Source: Loripinus fragilis
Lineage: Eukaryota > Mollusca > Bivalvia > Lucinida > Lucinidae
Reading direction: 5' to 3'
Length of the DNA: 64,000 nt
Assembly (NCBI GenBank): GCA_964019695.1
Contig: OZ026519.1
Location: 29,789,213-29,853,212, forward strand
This document shows positions 11,152 through 20,830 of the stretch, piece after piece (within the stretch, counting starts at the first letter, position 1; the number at the start of each line of letters is the position of its first letter). The notes beneath the pieces were generated by a model. That model was not told the origin of the DNA. It searched no databases and saw nothing but the letters and a program-made list of their open reading frames with translations. Both the position numbers and the translations under genes were made by a program.

Positions 11152-11281
11152 CTGGTTCTTGATTAATAATTTCCACAATACCACTGATACTGTTAGTACT
11201 GGAGTGATCAGAGCTGAGACTTGCCTGGCTCAAGTTGTCCATCAAACTACCAAGGCTTGACAAGCATACTATCTGTATTCT
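11152..11281 (-). CDS. M1AP: M1AP coding exon 5
   Basis: Acceptor 'ttctgcttctag' is followed by 43 codons plus one base, then donor G|GTGAGT (exon ends at 11152). It reads RIQIVCLSSLGSLMDNLSQ, then a Ser-rich segment and SGIVEIINQEP. Phase 0 at its start fits exon 4, and the joint (DLEQLK|RIQIV) matches the vertebrate M1AP pattern of a helix followed by an RRFQVVEV-like strand. The serine-rich middle corresponds to the weakly conserved acidic/Ser linker of vertebrate M1AP. The next exon must begin with two bases of a split codon, and I found no convincing one between here and base 1. The first half of this exon is duplicated 143 bp upstream (see 11347-11424). Confidence 0.85.
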
Positions 11282-11346
11282 CTAGAAGCAGAAAATATAT
11301 TAAACATGAGATTTCCAACAATGTGGCATTTTGATATTAATAGACT

Positions 11347-11424
11347 CAGACTAGAGCTGAGACTTGTCTGGCTCAAGTTATCCATCAAACTACCCAGGCT
11401 TGACAAACATACTATCTGTATTCT
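11347..11424 (-). pseudogene. Duplicated 5' half of M1AP exon 5 (decoy exon)
   Basis: Acceptor 'tttctactcctag' is followed by 78 bp nearly identical to the start of exon 5 (RIQIVCLSSLGSLMDNLSQ again, then TSLSS). No donor follows. Reading through gives a stop at the TAG of the true exon, because the two acceptors are 143 bp apart, which is not a multiple of three. If used without further splicing it would truncate the protein. Confidence 0.85.
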
Positions 11425-11454
11425 CTAGGAGTAGAAAATGTATTAAACTAAAAT

Positions 11455-11701
11455 GAGCTGTGACATGAGATTTCCAACAATGTGGCATTTTGACAAGTGT
11501 AGACTCTGACACGCCTGTACAGCTTCCTTTTAAGCCTAACAACTTGTTGTCTCCAAATGCTGTAGCTTAAAAGTAGCTTAACAGTCGTAGAATATTCAAG
11601 CGACTGGCGAAGGCTCTGATCAGACTGCGCTTATGCGCAGGCTGGTCTGAGCCTTTGCTGGTCGCACATTCCAAATTGCTGGAAATCTCATGTCGCTGCT
11701 T
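11455..11701 (+). mobile_element. MITE, 'GAGCC-GTGACATG' family, copy 2
   Basis: The 247-bp element begins GAGCTGTGACATGAG and ends ATGTCGCTGCTT, with target duplication AAAT at 11451-11454 and 11702-11705. It lies in M1AP intron 4. About 30 bp of its left end also sits at 11308-11334, next to the true exon 5. The exon-5 duplication therefore happened after the MITE had inserted. Confidence 0.9.
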
Positions 11702-12186
11702 AAATGTCTTTTAACTAAAGGTGAAAATGCTGCTGAGTGGCTAACATGATCTGCAAGAAAATAATAAACAATTAATTCTGAATGACAAGGCTTAAATAAT
11801 TGTGTCATTATTTCGATATCTTACACATCACTTAGTTCATTTTATTTGACATTTGAAATTTTTCCATGCAAAACATGCAAATAATCAAACCTAAATAAAC
11901 AAGAGGCTGAAGAGGGCCCTAGGGCCCTGGGCGGCTTATCTGAGAATGATGTTCAGGGGAAAGCATTATACAGCCCACCATCCAACTTTGATGTATAAGC
12001 ACTTTCAATAAGACTTTACATGAAAAAGTTTTAGTAAAATTGAGGAAAATAAAAGGATGTAGATTCTTTAAAACCCAAAACCAATCCAATCAGTGATGCA
12101 TGCCAAATGGAACACAGATCCCTGACCCTTCGAAAGCATGAAAAATATCTTGTATATATCAGCGGCATAATATAGGTAGTGCTTAC
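11702..12186. other. M1AP intron 4, remaining part
   Basis: It contains a dispersed unit at 11900-12040 ('aacaagaggctgaagagggccc'). No further exon is seen. The donor of exon 4 is at its right end (AAA|GTAAGC). Confidence 0.6.
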
Positions 12187-12294
12187 TTTGAGCTGTTCAA
12201 GATCCAATGAGGTAGCTTCAACTTGTTTCTGGGTACTGGTACCACTCTGACATGTTACAATCACTATCTCCAGCTGGTGACCAAACCCTCCTGT
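12187..12294 (-). CDS. M1AP: M1AP coding exon 4 (the copy with a donor)
   Basis: Acceptor 'tgtttttcttgcag' is followed by 36 codons, phase 0 to phase 0, then donor AAA|GTAAGC. It reads TGGFGHQLEIVIVTCQSG, then STQKQVEATSLDLEQLK. The core HQLEIVIVTC matches the strand that reads SLEITILTS in vertebrate M1AP, followed by the same Lys-Gln-(x)-Glu and Leu-rich helix. This is the 3'-most of six tandem copies and the only one that keeps the last 21 nt and a splice donor. It is therefore the copy that must join to exon 5. The upstream copies are alternative acceptors. Confidence 0.88.
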
Positions 12295-12857
12295 CTGCAA
12301 GAAAAACACAAAAAATGAGGTAGCTTCAACTTGTTTCTGGGTACTGGTACCACTCTGACATGTTACAATCACTATCTCCAGCTGGTGACCAAACTCTCCT
12401 GTCTGCAAGAAAAACACAAAAAATGAGGTAGCTTCAACTTGTTTCTGGGTACTGGTACCACTCTGACATGTTACAATCACTATCTCCAGCTGGTGACCAA
12501 ACCCTCCTGTCTGCAAGAAAAACTAAAAAAAGGAGGTAGCTTCAACTTGTTTCTGGGTACTGGTACCACTCTGACATGTTACAATCACTATCTCCAGCTG
12601 GTGACCAAACCCTCCTGTCTGCAAGAAAAACACAAAAAATGAGGTAGCTTCAACTTGTTTCTGGGTACTGGTACCACTCTGACATGTTACAATCACTATC
12701 TCCAGCTGGTGACCAAACCCCCCTGTCTGCAAGAAAAACTCAAAAAATGAGGTAGCTTCAACTTGTTTCTGGGTACTGGTACCACTCTGACATGTTGCAA
12801 TCACTATCTCCAGCTGGTGTCCAAACCCCCCCTGTCTGCAAGAAAAACACAAAAAAT
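12209..12857 (-). repeat. Six-copy tandem duplication of acceptor + 5' part of M1AP exon 4
   Basis: Unit starts on the plus strand are 12209, 12317, 12425, 12533, 12641 and 12749, a constant period of 108 bp. Each unit holds a 21-nt pyrimidine-rich linker ending TTGCAG and 87 nt of exon 4. The units are nearly identical, including the third codon positions. Since 108 = 36 codons, reading through a linker (as FFVFFLQ) keeps the frame. Copies 1-3 stay open together. A TAG in the linker at 12523-12525 closes the frame for copies 4-6. Copy 6 also has one extra G after the acceptor, which breaks its phase. Confidence 0.95.
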
Positions 12858-13009
12858 GAAGGCTTGGCCAATTTGTTTCATTAGCAGACTCAAGCCAAAG
12901 CTAGAACCATATCTTGACCAAGCAGATATTGGACCAAGTACATGTATTAACTGAACAGTTCATTGTTTGATTTTTAATATATCTATTCTAACCTGGTCAT
13001 ACAAAAACT

Positions 13010-13450
13010 GTGTCTGGCAATGCATAGGTGAAAATTTATATAAAAACCGGAATTTTCCTAGTACTGATTTGGGGCCAAATAACGGACCCTTCCAAATTAA
13101 AAAATGAGCAAAAACTTCCCAAAATGGTGAATATCATTCTCGATTTCTTAGTTCTTCATTTAAGTGAAAATTTCATGAAAATCTGATCAAAAATAGCAAA
13201 GTTACAGATGCATGAAAAATTGCATAAAATGTGAATAAAAAAATGTTTTCATTCGCATTTTTATGCAAATTTTCATGTATTTTTATGGTGGGCAATTAAA
13301 GCAGCTTTACACTACTAATTTCTTATATGTTTTTAATCCATTTAGTTCTAGTTTTCCCAATTTGATGGTCCAAATGCTTTTTTTCCAAATTCAACAGGCC
13401 CCTGGCCCCGACTTCAGAAAGGTAGGAAAATCCCTGCAAAAGTCCTGAAA
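13010..13450. repeat. Dispersed repeat of about 400 bp, partner at 44890-45310
   Basis: Shared words include 'caaaaacttcccaaaa', 'aaaatttcatgaaaat', 'agcaaagttacaga', 'atgcaaattttcatg' and 'caacagg.ccc'. Both copies are divergent and non-coding. This one is in M1AP intron 3. Confidence 0.75.
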
Positions 13451-14928
13451 ATAAAAAATTTAAATCTGAAACTTGAGTATGCCTAAAAAAGTAATTTCAA
13501 GATTAAATGGCCATTTGTCTTTAGATGATCTGTAAATAAATCAAAGAAGCTAGCAGAAGTAAGGATCTTTAGGCTGTCTCTATGAAAATTAAACAGTCTC
13601 AAGATCTTGAACTGAATTTGGGAATACAAAAAAATATCACCCATGTAAATGGAAAATAGTGGCCCCATCCTAGCTGTGGTCTGTGTACAGTTATCAGGCC
13701 AGACACTTTGATCAACGGGTTTAAGTATGTGAAACCCATCTTGTCCTACCAAGGGTTGCGATTGTCTAATCTAACCCTTGGCCTCACAGCTTTGCTTTTC
13801 TCCGATTGAATACGTCATAAGCCGAAAATAGTAACAATTAATATGATCAATCACAAAGCGGTGCAAAAAATCGATAAACACCAGGCCTCCAGATAAGACG
13901 GCGTGATTTATTAATATTCAGTTTTCTTATTTAACAACTAAAATGTACGTTTGATGTGCTCAAAAGAACTGTCACATTAAGATGGTTATGTTGAGCACCC
14001 ATAGCATAATTTTGAACTTAATTATAGAAGAAAAATAAATAATTTTACGACCAAAATCTTTGCTTATCTGGACTTATGGAGACTTAGCAGGCGGTGCACA
14101 TTAGATGCCGATAAACTGCTACATTTAATCGGATTGGCAGGAAGGGATTATCGAAAAAATCCTTCCTGGCGTTTTCATTGGTCGATTAGTCTGCACTAAT
14201 AATACATTTTGAGGGTTGTGAGGCGAAGGGTTTGTCGAAAGGTAGATACGACGAAACCTTCGCTGGTGAAGATGGTGAAACCTGGACTGGGCCATTATTT
14301 CCCAGTTGGCACATTCCTACATAGTTACCCCTGACAACAGACGGAGTAAAGCATAAGCATATTTATTATTTATCACATGACATCTCATCTTGGAGTGATT
14401 CAATACTGTGTATTAAAATTGATAACCACTGGTGGTTTACATAATACTGAGTTCCACTGCCAACAACACTTCATTTATTAATTTTTCATTTTTTAAATCT
14501 GAAAATAATCTGAATACATTTGTGTCTAATTATTATCTGAACAATCTGACTATTTTTCTGCATTCTCAACATGCTCAAGAGTACAAGAAGGCATTTTCCA
14601 TACTTCATGTATATGGGCTCGTGAATTTAAAAAAACAATGAGACTTATAAGAGCATGTCACAAGTTTAGATTAATAAACTTTTTGAGCGTAAAATTTTCT
14701 TACCCATAGTTTTAAGATATGTTTTGAGTGCTCAAAAGATTCTTTTGAGTATCTACAACCTATTTTTGGTTAAGAAATAAGAAAATTAATTTCTTGGTAC
14801 ACACTCTTACCTAATGGCCTGAATGCAGTGCCTCTAGAAAGGCTCTAACCTTCAACCCCTAAATTTGGAGTCAAACACTCACTGAGCCACTGCACATTCT
14901 TATTATTTAAAGTTAAATACAGTATTAC
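13451..14928. other. M1AP intron 3, mixed repeats
   Basis: It contains a divergent AAAGAACC-type stem-loop at about 13945-13995 and a better one, with its 'ttgagcgtaaaattttctta' flank, at 14680-14830. A truncated 'TTTATCACATGAC' element lies at 14370-14450. No exon is supported. Confidence 0.6.
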
Positions 14929-15105
14929 CTGAAGTGTTGACTGTAGCTGGCATCTGTAATGTGAACAAGCTTCTAAAAGACCCTGTTCTATGCAGGAGCT
15001 TGACTGATCAGACTGGACAAGGTTCTCTATCATGTTTCTGATGTCATATATAGCTGTTTGTATCCTAGGAAAATTGTTTCGGACATAGGAAAATGGAAGC
15101 AGTAG
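14929..15105 (-). CDS. M1AP: M1AP coding exon 3
   Basis: Acceptor 'tttttacctttcag' is followed by 59 codons, phase 0 on both sides, then donor CAG|GTAATA. It reads LLLPFSYVRNNFPRIQTAI, then YDIRNMIENLVQ, CIEQGLLEACSHYR and CQLQSTLQ. In vertebrate M1AP the equivalent stretch runs (I)LPFVQVKGNFARLQT, a helix, then a (V)EDGLQQF-like helix. The order, spacing and hydrophobic pattern match. It joins exon 2 (ALYNYPE|LLLPF) without a split codon. Confidence 0.88.
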
Positions 15106-15838
15106 CTGAAAGGTAAAAAAAGTACCATATTCTGTGCAATAAGACCACATGCTCATAAAAATGCACAACTTCTTTGAGTTTTGAGACTCACTCACGGTTC
15201 TAGTATCAACTTCTGATAACCAACCAGTGTAGATTTACAACTTCATTATTAGTAATAGATTCATCATGTGGATGTAAAACATTACAGATCCTGATCAGCT
15301 GGCTTTTGATGACGTCAGCTGATGAAGCCAGCTGATTTGGATCTTCACTGTTTCCACAAGAGGGCAACGGATTTTGAAAAATTATTGAGCAATTGTTTGC
15401 AATTGGTTACCAGTAGATGACGCAAAACATTCGGGCATTTTTTGATAAAAGGAAGCCCACATTTGGCACAGTCGCTGATCTGGATCCAAACCATATGACA
15501 CCCTGATTGTGTTCTTGAAAGATTTCTCTGAAAATGTTAATTTTGAAAAAAAAAGTCAGCAGACAATGAGTTGAAAAAAGTGCTGATATCTGTGATGGGG
15601 CCCCCCATCAATTGACCTCACTCTAGCTCTCTGGCTGCTAATCATGATTAATGACATCTGCTGGTCCTTTTAAAATGTCCCTGTAGCAAACAGTGAGGAC
15701 CCAGACCAGACTGATCCTAGAGAAGGAGCAATCTGATAGGGTCCACAATCTTTGCCTGTATGCTGAAATTAGTCTGTGATGTCAGCATCTAGAAGCAGCA
15801 GACAATCTTGGCAGATGACACTTTTATATGTATTATTT
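15106..15838. other. M1AP intron 2, left part with GATCAG hairpins
   Basis: Hairpins lie at about 15285-15345 (arms 'gatcctgatcagctggctt' and 'agccagctgatttggatc') and 15695-15755 ('gacccagaccagactgatcc' facing 'ggagcaatctgat'). No exon is seen. Confidence 0.6.
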
Positions 15839-16075
15839 GAGCCGTGACATGTGATTTCCAACAATGTGGTATTTTGACAAGTGTAGACTCAGATGAGCCT
15901 GTGCAGCCTCCTATTAAGCTTAGAAACCCCAAATGATGTTCAGTCAGTAGCTTAACAATCATGGACTACTCAAGCGACAAGCAAAGGTTCTGATCAGACT
16001 GCACCCATGCGCAGGCTGATCTGAGGCTTTGCTGGTCGCACATACCACATTGTTGGAAGTCTCATGCCGTGGCTC
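15839..16075 (+). mobile_element. MITE, 'GAGCC-GTGACATG' family, copy 3 (best preserved)
   Basis: The 237-bp element has TIRs GAGCCGTGACATGTGATTTC and the mirror, plus perfect target duplication ATTT (15835-15838 and 16076-16079). The interior has 'gacgag/gatgagcctgtgcagcctcc', 'aagcttagaaac', and a 'gatcagactgc...gcaggctgatctga' hairpin. It ends 20 bp from M1AP exon 2. Confidence 0.92.
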
Positions 16076-16094
16076 ATTTCATGGTAGGTGTTAC

Positions 16095-16252
16095 CTCTGG
16101 ATAATTATACAAAGCCATCACACCAAAGAAAGGTATTCTTGTTGGCCCACTGAGGTTACATGCCAATGAAAACATGTTTTCCAGAGCTTCACAAACATCA
16201 TGACCTACGTCAGTACTGAATGGTGGAGACAGATCTATCATCAAAAGCCGAG
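16095..16252 (-). CDS. M1AP: M1AP coding exon 2
   Basis: Acceptor 'aatgttttccag' is followed by two bases finishing a split Ala codon, then 52 codons, then donor GAG|GTAACA. It reads RLLMIDLSPPFSTDVGHDV, then CEALENMFSLACNLSGPTR, then IPFFGVMALYNYPE. This is the strongest M1AP match in the window. Vertebrate M1AP has PRLLIVHI, then CEALQNFFSLACSLMGPSR, then a hydrophobic strand. The opening hydrophobic strand with Asp-x-Ser followed by a helix looks like the first strand of a von Willebrand A-like fold. That part is my inference. In vertebrates M1AP acts in germ cells in meiosis I, where it is needed for normal crossover formation in males and works with the SHOC1-TEX11-SPO16 group. Confidence 0.9.
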
Positions 16253-17340
16253 CTGGAAAACATTAAGTTCTACTAACAGCACATGTTCTTGGCAGATGAC
16301 ACTTTTATTATTTTCATAGTAGCTGGAAAACAAACATACCATTTAAGCAGGGGGCAATAATATTTCAATATATCACTCGACTTGTCCTGGAGGACTAGTG
16401 ACTTACAATTTTCACTCATCCTGCAAACACATGCACTTGTCTTTTAAAAGTGTATGTACTAAAGAACATAAGGGAGTAATATGTAATATGACTTCCTCGA
16501 GTAATTCTTCCAAAAGCACTCGTCCTGTAGGACGAGTGCTTTGGGAAGAATTACTCGTCCTGTCTAGATTTCACTCGTAATTACAGGCGGATTAGTGGAA
16601 TTTTTGTCCCCTGATTTAAGGTTTACTATAAACAGCACATGCTCTTAACCCATTCAAGCTGAATGGATTCCCACTCTTATCAATTGGACCAGTGGATTTT
16701 CGTTTTGTGGTACGTCATTCAAATTTAAATAGAGCATTCATTAAGCAAACAATAGAGATCCTGATCAGAGTCTGATCTGGGTCTGCAATCTTTGCCTTAT
16801 AATATCCCGCAAAAAGGATATATCTTTCAAAAGCTCTTACTATCCGTCTCCTTGATAAAAAAGCAATTTTTGTTTATACAGGAAAAATTTCTTGCAAGTA
16901 AGAGCTTTTGAAAGATATATCCCCTTATATAGTTTAAAAGCCACTTTAAGTCCACTTATGTAAAGTATTTCTAGTGCCTACATGTAAGCAGATTCATTCG
17001 AGGTAGTATGAGGGATATAAAAAAAGTTAAGTCTTGCAATTAGCATCAGAACTTTGGGCTACCTGCAATAGCACATGCCCTTAAGGCCAGAATTTTTTTT
17101 TAAGTTGATTTACGGGAAATTTCTTTCAGATTTAGGGTAGGGGGACGAAAAAAAATTATTTCAGCTCTTTTTTTTTTAAGAGCTTTTTTTTTAGTATCTC
17201 CATAACAAACCGTAAAACTTAAAGTAAGGTAAACCAACAGCCTGTATACCTTTAAATATTTCATCATTTTCATAAAAACCTGGATAGGCCAATCACTTTT
17301 TACAGTGTCACTCTCAAAATTACACAGACAGAACCTCAAA
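16253..17340. other. M1AP intron 1, left part with two palindromes
   Basis: A stem-loop at about 16498-16558 pairs 'gagtaattcttccaaaagc' with 'gctttgggaagaattactc' around 'actcgtcctgtaggacgagt'. A second has perfect 25-bp arms at 16816-16840 and 16898-16922, separated by 57 bp. No exon is seen. Confidence 0.75.
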
Positions 17341-17344
17341 AATA

Positions 17345-17460
17345 CTCAGTATCTGATTAAAAAAAATTTGTTTTGTTTTATTTGATTCTTGATGTCCCAG
17401 TCAACACTTTTTCAGTTATGTCGGGACGGGTATTCCTGGGTTGAACCAGTACTTAGCAAG
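17345..17460 (-). repeat. 3' tail of the 'GGTTCAACCCAG' SINE family
   Basis: On the minus strand it reads 'actggttcaacccaggaata', then 'cccgacataactgaaaaagtgttgac' and a 'gggacatcaagaatcaaa' tail. It matches tails at 33090-33160, 48268-48372, 53700-53815 and 53868-53985. The tRNA-like head is missing. Confidence 0.75.
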
Positions 17461-17762
17461 GAATGTATCTGATAGATGAAGACTGCCATAATACCCAGTA
17501 TCCGATAGATGAAGACCGCCATAATACTCAGTATCCGATAGGTGAAGACCGCCATAATACTCAGTATCCGATTTGTGAAGACTGCCATAATACCCAGTAT
17601 CCGATAGGTGAAGACCGCCATAATACTCAGTATCCGATAGGTGAAGACTGACATAATACTCAGTATTCGATAGATGAAGACTGCCATAATACTCAGTATC
17701 TGATAGATGAAGACTGCCATAATACTCAGTATCAGATAGATGAAGACTGCCATAATACTCAT
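17461..17762. repeat. 33-bp minisatellite, about nine units
   Basis: The unit is 'gccataatactcagtatccg' plus 'ataggtgaagacc'. Because 33 is a multiple of three it gives long open frames on both strands. That is a consequence of repetition, not evidence of a gene. The array starts directly beside the SINE tail. Confidence 0.95.
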
Positions 17763-18171
17763 TATTATATTATCTATAAATAAACACCTTCTGATTGGCC
17801 CAGATACATATCCCTGGAGTCAATAAAACTACATATTGCATGGTTTGCCAGACGTGACGTTGCAAAGCACACGACACGAGATAATATTACATGGCTTACG
17901 GGAAGTGACTTCAGAACGTCAAGTAATTTTTGCATGATCCATCTGTAATGTTAATGGTTTTAACTGTCTAAGACCCTTATTATACCGTGGATGAGATTTA
18001 TCAGATACTAAATTGAGTAGCATTTTGGACCACAATGTAAATCACTTTCTCTTCTTTGTGTCATCCTGGGCAGTGATTGGCAAGCTATGGAAGTTTGCAA
18101 ATATTAAGATATTTTTTTGTATTTTAAATGTGTATTTAATATCTTATTGTCTGATCTCATCTGTGATACCA

Positions 18172-18191
18172 AAATAAATAATAATAATAAT

Positions 18192-18239
<48 letters not shown>

Positions 18240-18242
18240 TTT
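18172..18242. repeat. (TAA)n / (AAT)n microsatellite
   Basis: It is an almost pure trinucleotide run with one TAT interruption. Confidence 0.97.
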
Positions 18243-19364
18243 GGGACTGTTTTTTGTCATTTTAAAACATCTAGGCTTATACTACTTAAAATATCATAAC
18301 ATGAACCCTCACTGCACCAGTACATGTACTATATCCCTAAAAGTGACTATAAAAATGCTTTCAATCCAACTGGATTAGAAGGCTGAAAAAATGTATAGAT
18401 GTCAAAGGTTACTACTTTGAGAGACTGTGCTAATAATGTGCAGCAAGACTTTCCAACTGTCCCTCGAACATAAAATACATGTATATAAAAAATGGATTTT
18501 TATGTACAAATGTGAGTAACTTAATTTGCAGTAAGTTCGGTTTTCATAGAATATAAGAAGGTCTTTGAAAATTTTTGTTAGATTTATAGATACTTCCAAA
18601 GAAAAGATAATTAAAGCAGTGCTTTCAGAGGAAAACTATGTCCCCCCAAACGCAAATCAAGCCTGCAAGCATGCTAAGCCAATTACTAATCAGCTTATTA
18701 TTGTGGCACAATCATTCCCGCAATTTTACCGTCGAGGTCCCTTAAAAATGCACCCAGTGCGGGCCTATGGGCGTGCCGCGCCCTAAAAAAATCTGCTGAT
18801 TTTTCGCTATTTTAACCCGTTTCTGTATTTAGCGTAACCCAGTAAAGGGAAGTAATTTAGACTGTACACATGTTTCTAATGATGATAAATGTTGCATTGG
18901 ATATTGATTTCTCAACCAGTCCAACACATGAACAATCACGGAAAAGGCAAATTTTATTCAGCTGAATGCCAGAAAAAGCTAATTTAATGTAGAAATAGAA
19001 TATTTGCTGGGGAATTCAAGACTACGGCAATGTAGTGGATATACTTCACTGTAATCTGCACCACTTCTTGACCCAAAACTATCGACATCGAGCTCAAATT
19101 TAAATAAAAATGAACAGATATTTCCGGAATGCTGTTTTCAATTTTACCGGTAAAAATCAGATGGATTCGGTGTGTCCCCCAGAATTTGCAAATGTCCCTC
19201 TGAAATTCAGAAAGGGGGACACTGGTGACCCCCAGAAATCTTGACCTTGGCAAAACACTGCACAATGATACAGCTGAAATCCATCAATTATTCCATGGGA
19301 TAGCATGCGGAAACACACTTTTGGTGACAATTTGAAACTACAATAAAAATTAAAGTGCTGAGGT
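18243..19364. other. M1AP intron 1, no recognisable feature
   Basis: A more GC-balanced patch lies at 18600-18790, but I see no exon with matching splice sites and no repeat shared within the window. Confidence 0.45.
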
Positions 19365-19502
19365 GACCTTGAACATTAGTGTTGAGCTACTGACTGAACA
19401 TCATTTGCAGTTTCTAAGCTTAAAAGGAGACTGCACAGGCTCGTCTGAGTCTACACTTGTCAAAATGCCACATTGTTGGAATTCACATGTCGCTGCTCAT
19501 AT
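19365..19502 (-). mobile_element. MITE remnant, 'GAGCC-GTGACATG' family
   Basis: Only one half is present: 'gagctactgactgaacatca', 'aagcttaaaaggag', 'acacttgtcaaaatgccaca' and the terminal 'ttggaattcacatgtcgctgctca'. Confidence 0.75.
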
Positions 19503-19633
19503 AAATTTAGATAAGTGACATTTTGAGCTTAAAATTGTGATTTTTTTTATATCTGTATGTGCAATTTTATCTGGAGGCCGCAGTGGAGGCCTGGTACATG
19601 TAAATACAGTAATAGTATTTGGCTATAAATTAC

Positions 19634-19694
19634 CTGGCTGTTTGCAGAGCAAAGTTCTCCCTCCTGGTCTGGAAGCTGATGCAATGCCACTCAT
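19634..19694 (-). CDS. M1AP: M1AP coding exon 1 (start codon)
   Basis: The exon spans 19702-19634 with acceptor 'tctcaattttcag'-like sequence (the AG is at 19704-19703) and donor CCAG|GTAATT. The ATG is at 19694-19692 after only eight 5' UTR bases, so at least one non-coding exon must lie upstream. It reads MSGIASASRPGGRTLLCKQP plus one base. The split codon completed by exon 2 gives KQPA|RLLMID, against QQPPRLLIV in vertebrate M1AP. The short basic Ser/Gly/Pro N-terminus, the phase and the joint all fit. Confidence 0.85.
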
Positions 19695-19825
19695 TCTTTT
19701 ATCTGAAAATTGAAAGAACACTTGATGCCACTGATTCAGATCTTATTTATACTGATCAGAGACTTCATTTCATGGAGCATTCACATGGCATCAAAAACAA
19801 CAAGTTAAGATATGTCAGGCATTTT

Positions 19826-19968
19826 AATATTCGCAACAGGACGGAGGATGAACTTTACATGTTTATTAATTATATTCGCAACAGGACGGAGGATGAACTT
19901 TACATGTTTATTAATTATATTCGCAACAGGACGGAGGATGAACTTAACATGTTTATTAAGGTACATTT
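19826..19968. repeat. 45-bp minisatellite, three units
   Basis: Unit 'cgcaacaggacggaggatga' plus 'actttacatgtttattaattatatt', repeated three times with one or two changes, upstream of M1AP exon 1. A 45-bp period keeps frames open on both strands. Confidence 0.95.
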
Positions 19969-20014
19969 TACATGAAACCGGTCTATAAAAACGCATGTAG
20001 CTGCAGCAACATTT

Positions 20015-20220
20015 GAGCTGTGACACATGATTTTCAACAATGTGGTATTTTGACAAGTGTAGATTCAGACGAGCCTGTGCAGCCTACTTTTAAGCTTAGA
20101 AACCGCAACTGAGGTTTGGTCAGTAGTTTAACAGTCATAGAATATTTAAGTGACCAGCAATGGCTCTGAGGCTTTGCTGGTCGCACATATCACATTGTTG
20201 GAAATCACATGTAGCGGCTC
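20015..20220 (+). mobile_element. MITE, 'GAGCC-GTGACATG' family, copy 4
   Basis: The 206-bp element lacks part of the central hairpin. Target duplication ATTT (20011-20014 and 20221-20224). Confidence 0.9.
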
Positions 20221-20509
20221 ATTTATAATTAAATTTCATTGGTCAGCAGTAGTGCGGGCTTGACTTCGAAATATTGAAGGACATCTTTTATTTATTCAAA
20301 CAACTATTTTGGGAACCAAAAGCACGTCAGATTTCATGCCGATTATTTGAATCGACAACTAAGAGAAAGCGATACTGAGAGTCTCTTTGTTGCATTAGAA
20401 GGGAAACTTGCAGTAATTGCAATGTTTGTCAATGATTGTTAATATTATAATAATTATTATTATCTTTGATTTAGTCTGAAAGATTATGCAAAACAAACCA
20501 GATATCATA

Positions 20510-20706
20510 TATGCCCAGCTACCGGGCCGCATAGTGCTGTCGTAACGTGTCTGACTACAGATGAGCGTCTGACTGCAGATCCAGGGTCGCGAGTTTGATC
20601 TCATACTTTTGTGGAGATTGATCATGAAATAATTTCTACAGTCATTCTCCTCCTTTCCGCTGATTCATTCAAGAAGGGTTGTTGTCAGTTACAAGCGAAA
20701 GTATCG
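20510..20706 (+). repeat. SINE-like repeat, 'gactgcagatccaggg' family
   Basis: It contains 'gtctgactgcagatccaggg', a B-box-like 'gagtttgatctc', then 'cttttgtggagattgatcat' and 'ttgtcagttacaag'. A second copy is at 30600-30800. The A box is not clear, so the tRNA origin is likely but not shown. Confidence 0.65.
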
Positions 20707-20830
20707 TCAAATACCCTACATTCGCCAGCTCTATACGTCCGCCATGTTTGTTGTTTACTCTGTAATATCATGAAATCTCGAGTACGCACAAGAGTGACCG
20801 TGAGAATTTTATAAATGAAGTGTAAACACT
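20707..20830 (-). promoter_or_regulatory. Candidate promoter / first exon of M1AP
   Basis: This is a short CpG-containing unique patch. The minus strand carries AAACATGGCGG (20749-20739), which fits the YY1-type initiator-downstream motif found just after many animal start sites, and a possible donor AGG|GTATTT near 20713. It is about 1 kb upstream of the first coding exon, which needs an upstream UTR exon. Weak, positional evidence only. Confidence 0.3.

Noticed and set aside
17412..17762. Open frames on both strands across the 33-bp repeat
   Set aside because: A period divisible by three keeps any stop-free unit open. The array is a minisatellite.
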